Source of the DNA: Thermoproteota archaeon
GTDB lineage: Archaea > Thermoproteota > Thermoprotei_A > EX4484-217-1
Length of the DNA stretch: 64,000 nucleotides
Assembly (NCBI GenBank): GCA_029258915.1
Contig: JAPDJU010000005.1
Coordinates: 124,001 to 188,000, forward strand
Direction: 5' to 3'
This document shows, piece after piece, positions 60,523-64,000 of this stretch. The notes under the pieces are model-generated. The model had not been told where the DNA came from, did not search any database, and saw nothing but the letters and a program-made list of their open reading frames with translations. The position numbers and the translations under genes are program-made. Position 1 is the first letter of the stretch. Each line of letters begins with the position of its first letter.

Positions 60523-60768
60523 ATGGGCACTTACAAAATAGTAAAGTGTCCTTACTGTAAGGGTATATTGGCTGTTAAATTACATCAGAAAACTAAGACA
60601 TGCACGTATTGCGGTAAGAAATTTAAGGTCCTACCTCTTAAGGCTCTTGCCCTAGCACGGGATTCTGAGGAGGCTGGCTTGCTCGTTAAATATTTGAAGG
60701 CCAAGGAAGCTAAGGTAGAAGAATTTTTGTATCGCAGGAAAAATAGATCCGAAGGAAATAATGATTAA
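60523..60768 (+). CDS. Small zinc-ribbon protein
   Basis: 81 residues from ATG 60523 (GTG 60514 would add three). Zinc ribbon C-P-Y-C-K-G ... C-T-Y-C-G-K-K near residues 9-32, then a helical arm (E-A-G-L-L-V-K-Y-L-K-A-K-E-A-K-V-E-E-F-L-Y-R-R-K). AAGGTG before the ATG supports this start. It overlaps the HTH-PRTase gene by 8 bases. Possibly DUF1922-like; function unknown. Confidence 0.75.
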   Translation: MGTYKIVKCPYCKGILAVKLHQKTKTCTYCGKKFKVLPLKALALARDSEEAGLLVKYLKAKEAKVEEFLYRRKNRSEGNND

Positions 60769-61588
60769 TATATTTAGTTTTTCCCATGTAATAGAACCTA
60801 AAAAAATTTTTAAACCGGTAATTAAAAATTATAGCAAAACTATAGCAGGGTTAGACTTTATGAGCGTTTCAGCAGATAAATATGAAGCACTTAGATTTCG
60901 TCTAATGGTTATTGAAAGGCTAAAGCTTTTAAAGCGAATGTTTTCTTATAAGGAACTATCGTCAATTACAGGTGTTCCCGAAACCGTTCTTTGCAGATAC
61001 ATTAAAGGATCAATCATTCCGAGCTACGATCAAGCGGAAAGAATATGGCATGCCTTAAATAAAATGGTTGATATTAGAAAGCTCATTCTAGAAAAACTTG
61101 AGGTAATTGGTGAAGGATTTGTAGATTTATCTCAGATAATCTCTGACCCATATATGCTACAGTATATAGCTCAACATGTCTACATGCTTTTTGCAGGTAA
61201 AAGAGTTACGAAGGTATTAGCACCAGCTGTAAACGGTATACCGTTCGCTACAGCAATAGCCTTAACATTTCAGGTACCCTTAGTTATAGCTAGAAGATCA
61301 AGAAACATTAACGTAATAGACTATATTGAAGGATCATATATAGGACCCTCAGCTGATATAATAACATTTTATGTTCCTAAGAGAATGATTAAAAGAAAAG
61401 ATGAAGTTCTAATAGTTGACGACATTGTTAGAACAGGTAAAACTCTTAGAACAATGGTGAAAATTATTGAGAAAGTTAAAGCGATAATAAGTGGTGCTGT
61501 AATATTAGTAGGTATAGGTGAAGCATGGAAGAAAGAAATAAATATACCAGTAGATGTTATTGTTCAGCTGCCTGAAGCATTAAAGTAA
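60761..61588 (+). CDS. HTH-phosphoribosyltransferase regulator (GfcR/COG0856-like)
   Basis: 275 residues. Residues 35-110 carry a helix-turn-helix (Y-K-E-L-S-S-I-T-G-V-P-E-T-V-L-C-R-Y-I-K-G), followed by a type I PRTase domain (E-V-L-I-V-D-D-I-V-R-T-G-K-T-L, the PRPP loop). The same arrangement is used by GfcR, the glucose/fructose catabolism regulator of haloarchaea, and by related orotate PRTase homologues. It probably senses PRPP or a nucleotide. The ATG overlaps the zinc ribbon gene. Confidence 0.8.
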   Translation: MINIFSFSHVIEPKKIFKPVIKNYSKTIAGLDFMSVSADKYEALRFRLMVIERLKLLKRMFSYKELSSITGVPETVLCRYIKGSIIPSYDQAERIWHALNKMVDIRKLILEKLEVIGEGFVDLSQIISDPYMLQYIAQHVYMLFAGKRVTKVLAPAVNGIPFATAIALTFQVPLVIARRSRNINVIDYIEGSYIGPSADIITFYVPKRMIKRKDEVLIVDDIVRTGKTLRTMVKIIEKVKAIISGAVILVGIGEAWKKEINIPVDVIVQLPEALK

Positions 61589-61615
61589 TAGCTATTGCTC
61601 TAATGAGGAATAGTA

Positions 61616-63373
61616 ATGTATGGAAACATAGAAAAAGCTATTTCAAAATATTATTCTAAATTTCTCTTTAAAACACCTAAACATACAATACTGCTTCTCA
61701 TATATTTTTTAGAAATATTACTGTATTCATTAATTCTGTTTACCAGAAATTACACATTCTTAGCTTCGTTTCCCGCATTGCTTATCTCTCATTTACTATT
61801 GTACTTGGTTTTAAGAGGCACTATTATTGCTAAAATTAACTATCACCGTAGATTCTTAACTCTAATAATATTTATTACTGGTTTATCTTTGTTCATAGAT
61901 ATGCTACTTACAGTTATATTCAATATTAAAACACCTTTTCTGATATCATATATTGCTTCATCCTTTATTCTTTACATACTACTTATACCTGAAAATAACG
62001 TTAAAGCACTGTTTGGTGCTTCATTAGCTATAATAGCATACTATATTACTTCACTAATGTTTCTCTACGGCTACTTGAACTTAACAATGTTATCTAAAAC
62101 TTTGATACTAGTGTTTTCCTCACCCTTACTATGTTTTTTCTTAGCTAAAGCACATTATTGGAGTACGAACATAGTATTAAAAACTGATAGTATATTGCTT
62201 GCCAGAAGCTTCTTAGAGCTATGGTTTGCACATAATCCTTCATACTTTGAAAGAATACTTAAGAAGTTCTCGGAAACAAAAAGTCTATGGGTAAAAGCAT
62301 ACACTATAGTTAAAGAAGGCATGTTGAAAGGCATAATCTTAACATCACTTATCCACTCGGGGCCATTTAGGAATGCGGGAAGTTCCAAGTATATTTCGGT
62401 ACTAAGAAATGCTTTAGAAAGGGAGTTTAAGGTACCTACTATCATTCTTCACACTACAACAACTCATGTTAACGATTTGACATCATCAATAGAGCTAGAA
62501 CATGTAAAAAATAAAGTAATAAAGAAAATTAAAGAGGATGCTGGAGTAAAGATAGAATCCATAGGCTTAATAACATGTAATGTGGCCGACGGTTATGGCA
62601 TCTTCCATATTCCCTTTGAACATGCCCCCATGTTTATTTTATTTAAAAACAGTAATGGTATAGACGACCTACCTGAAACATTAAGTAGAAAGATAGAGTC
62701 TTACATAAGTAAGTTTGGATTAAAAGATGTTTTCATAGTTGAAGCACACAATAGTATTCCGAACGAATTAAGATTTATGGAGCAAGAAATTGAGATGTTT
62801 AATAAGCTAGTTTATAGTAGTATTAATGATAATAGCAGGCTACTACGCAAATATCCTTTAGAAATAGGCATAGGTGAGGCTGTCGATAATAATCTTTTAG
62901 AATGCCCTGACTTATGTTCAAATAAAATCCAAGCTTTAGCTATAAAATCTGGAGAAAAAATATTGGCATTAGCAATAGTAGACGGCAATAATGCGTTAGA
63001 GAACTTTAGGAAAGAAGTTATTTCCAAAATTAAAGAACTAGGTATAGAATATGTTGAGCTAATAACTACCGATAACCATGAAAGAACGGGTATGATTACA
63101 GGAAAACACGTCTATGTACCTGTAGGAGCAAGTCCATGTAGAAAACACATAATAGCTAACACCATGTTAGCTATTAAAAATGCTCTTAGTGATTTAAGCA
63201 AAGGCAGTCTTTACTTTTACCGCATAGATTTAAACCTAAAAACTTTAGGAAGTAAAGGGCTTTCTTTGCTTAATAAAATAGCGTATAACATTGGAAAAAT
63301 TGTATGTTTGTTTTTTATACAAAAATTCATTGCCTATATCATACCTTTACTTATCATAGTTCTTATATACTAG
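61616..63373 (+). CDS. DUF2070-like membrane protein
   Basis: 585 residues. Six or seven membrane segments fill residues 25-185, followed by a large soluble domain (H-S-G-P-F-R-N-A-G-S-S near 245-255, then E-A-H-N-S, T-D-N-H-E, G-A-S-P-C-R) and a final hydrophobic segment. The H-x-G-P-F-R-N-x-G-S-S motif matches DUF2070, an archaea-specific family of unknown function. The His/Asp-rich soluble motifs suggest a metal-dependent enzyme. Confidence 0.72.
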   Translation: MYGNIEKAISKYYSKFLFKTPKHTILLLIYFLEILLYSLILFTRNYTFLASFPALLISHLLLYLVLRGTIIAKINYHRRFLTLIIFITGLSLFIDMLLTVIFNIKTPFLISYIASSFILYILLIPENNVKALFGASLAIIAYYITSLMFLYGYLNLTMLSKTLILVFSSPLLCFFLAKAHYWSTNIVLKTDSILLARSFLELWFAHNPSYFERILKKFSETKSLWVKAYTIVKEGMLKGIILTSLIHSGPFRNAGSSKYISVLRNALEREFKVPTIILHTTTTHVNDLTSSIELEHVKNKVIKKIKEDAGVKIESIGLITCNVADGYGIFHIPFEHAPMFILFKNSNGIDDLPETLSRKIESYISKFGLKDVFIVEAHNSIPNELRFMEQEIEMFNKLVYSSINDNSRLLRKYPLEIGIGEAVDNNLLECPDLCSNKIQALAIKSGEKILALAIVDGNNALENFRKEVISKIKELGIEYVELITTDNHERTGMITGKHVYVPVGASPCRKHIIANTMLAIKNALSDLSKGSLYFYRIDLNLKTLGSKGLSLLNKIAYNIGKIVCLFFIQKFIAYIIPLLIIVLIY

Positions 63374-63411
63374 GTTTAGTTTCACCTACTACGGTAAAAG
63401 GGTGTAACTTA

Positions 63412-64000
63412 ATGGTTTCTTCAGGTTTCAATAAAGTTATTAGCGCACAACGTAAAGTTATTGCTGAACGTTTTAAGAAAATAAAACATAAAATAGTTAT
63501 CATGAGTGGTAAAGGAGGGGTTGGAAAAAGCTTTATTGCAGCAAATCTTTCCGTAGCTTTAGCTATGTTAAACAGGAAAGTAGGCATCTTTGACGCTGAC
63601 TTTCATGGCCCTGACGTACCTAAGATTTTAGGTGTTAGAGGGAATGTTTTACGTGTTGGACCTAAAGGTATTGAACCTGTAGTAGCTAAACATGGTATTA
63701 AGGTTCTTTCCTTAGATTTTATGCTTTCAAGTGATGAAACACCGATCATCTGGAGGGGGCCTTTAAAAGCTACTGCTATTAGGCAGCTTTTAGCTGAAGT
63801 AAACTGGGGTGATTTAGACTACTTCATAGTTGATTTGCCCCCAGGTACAGGTGATGAGCCTTTAAGCGTTGCCCATGAAACTCCAGGTCTTGATGGAATA
63901 GTTTTAGTAACTATACCTTCAGAGGTTTCTTTACTAGACGTTAAGAGAGCTGCTACTTTCGCTAAAAGACTTAATATCCCGATTTTAGGTGTTGTTGAGA
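63412..64000 (+). CDS. Mrp/NBP35 family Fe-S carrier ATPase (3' end beyond window)
   Basis: N-terminal 196 residues of a P-loop ATPase that assembles or delivers Fe-S clusters. The deviant Walker A is M-S-G-K-G-G-V-G-K-S (31-40), then D-A-D-F-H-G-P-D-V-P, W-R-G-P-L-K and V-D-L-P-P-G-T-G-D-E. ATG 63412; GGGTG precedes. It runs off the right edge of the window, so the CxxC motif cannot be checked. Confidence 0.94.
   Translation, partial: MVSSGFNKVISAQRKVIAERFKKIKHKIVIMSGKGGVGKSFIAANLSVALAMLNRKVGIFDADFHGPDVPKILGVRGNVLRVGPKGIEPVVAKHGIKVLSLDFMLSSDETPIIWRGPLKATAIRQLLAEVNWGDLDYFIVDLPPGTGDEPLSVAHETPGLDGIVLVTIPSEVSLLDVKRAATFAKRLNIPILGVVE

Noticed and set aside
1-64000. CRISPR array, tRNA or rRNA genes
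   Set aside because: No regularly spaced repeats and no cloverleaf-like or rRNA-like sequence were noticed on either strand in the intergenic gaps, none of which exceeds about 300 bases.

Overview
The window is a dense, AT-rich stretch of an archaeal chromosome. About seventy protein genes lie on both strands with very short gaps, many overlapping or convergent ends, and GTG and TTG starts behind GGTG or GGAG ribosome binding sites. A complete reverse gyrase (42392-46117) points to a hyperthermophile. RadA, Alba, XPB, an Lhr-type helicase, archaeal ThrRS and TrpRS, mevalonate kinase, an Nre protein and a preflagellin-type peptidase are all archaeal. The TnpB style and several hypothetical families look most like the TACK/Thermoproteota side, but no rRNA lies in the window, so the lineage is inferred. 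I found no tRNA, rRNA or CRISPR array.

Layout. 1-9637: a truncated phosphohexomutase, TatD, a phosphoesterase, Nre, an M42 peptidase, zinc-ribbon proteins, cupin and ASCH proteins, an oxidoreductase and a wHTH coiled-coil protein. 8420-12872 makes UDP-GlcNAc (GlmU-like, GlmS) and carries a polytopic GT-C-like protein. 12932-19099: mevalonate kinase, a threonine synthase-like protein fused to a PadR-type DNA-binding domain and lacking the PLP lysine, a PP-loop enzyme and ThrRS. 19252-31296: a RAM protein, RadA, an RHH-like protein, DHH phosphoesterase, A24 peptidase, HIT, TrpRS, a Bud32/RIO-like protein, radical SAM and GlnA. 31407-40188: a MoaD-MoaE fusion facing a JAMM protease, a FeoC-like operon, a TPR protein, a PflX-like radical SAM protein and Lhr. 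40192-48580: a DUF106-like membrane protein, an unknown gene bracketed by small RNAs, an RHH coiled-coil protein, reverse gyrase, Nnr and Alba. 48703-54284: small zinc and wHTH proteins, a TnpB element, asparaginase and a THUMP protein. 54303-64000: XPB, the complete gatCAB operon, an HTH-PRTase regulator, a DUF2070 protein and the start of an Mrp/NBP35 ATPase.

The least expected layer is non-coding. About ten C/D box sRNA candidates can be read by eye between genes, most ending 8-41 bases upstream of a same-strand start codon. One has an 11-nt guide matching the universal 16S decoding-site sequence (one G-U pair). Another matches 10 nt of the 23S peptidyl-transferase loop. Three surround one gene of unknown function (41029-41805).

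Functional themes are DNA topology and repair (reverse gyrase, RadA, XPB, Lhr, Nre, Alba), tRNA charging (ThrRS, TrpRS, GatCAB, THUMP), RNA modification guides, amino-sugar synthesis, and several proteins that join a metabolic fold to a DNA-binding domain.
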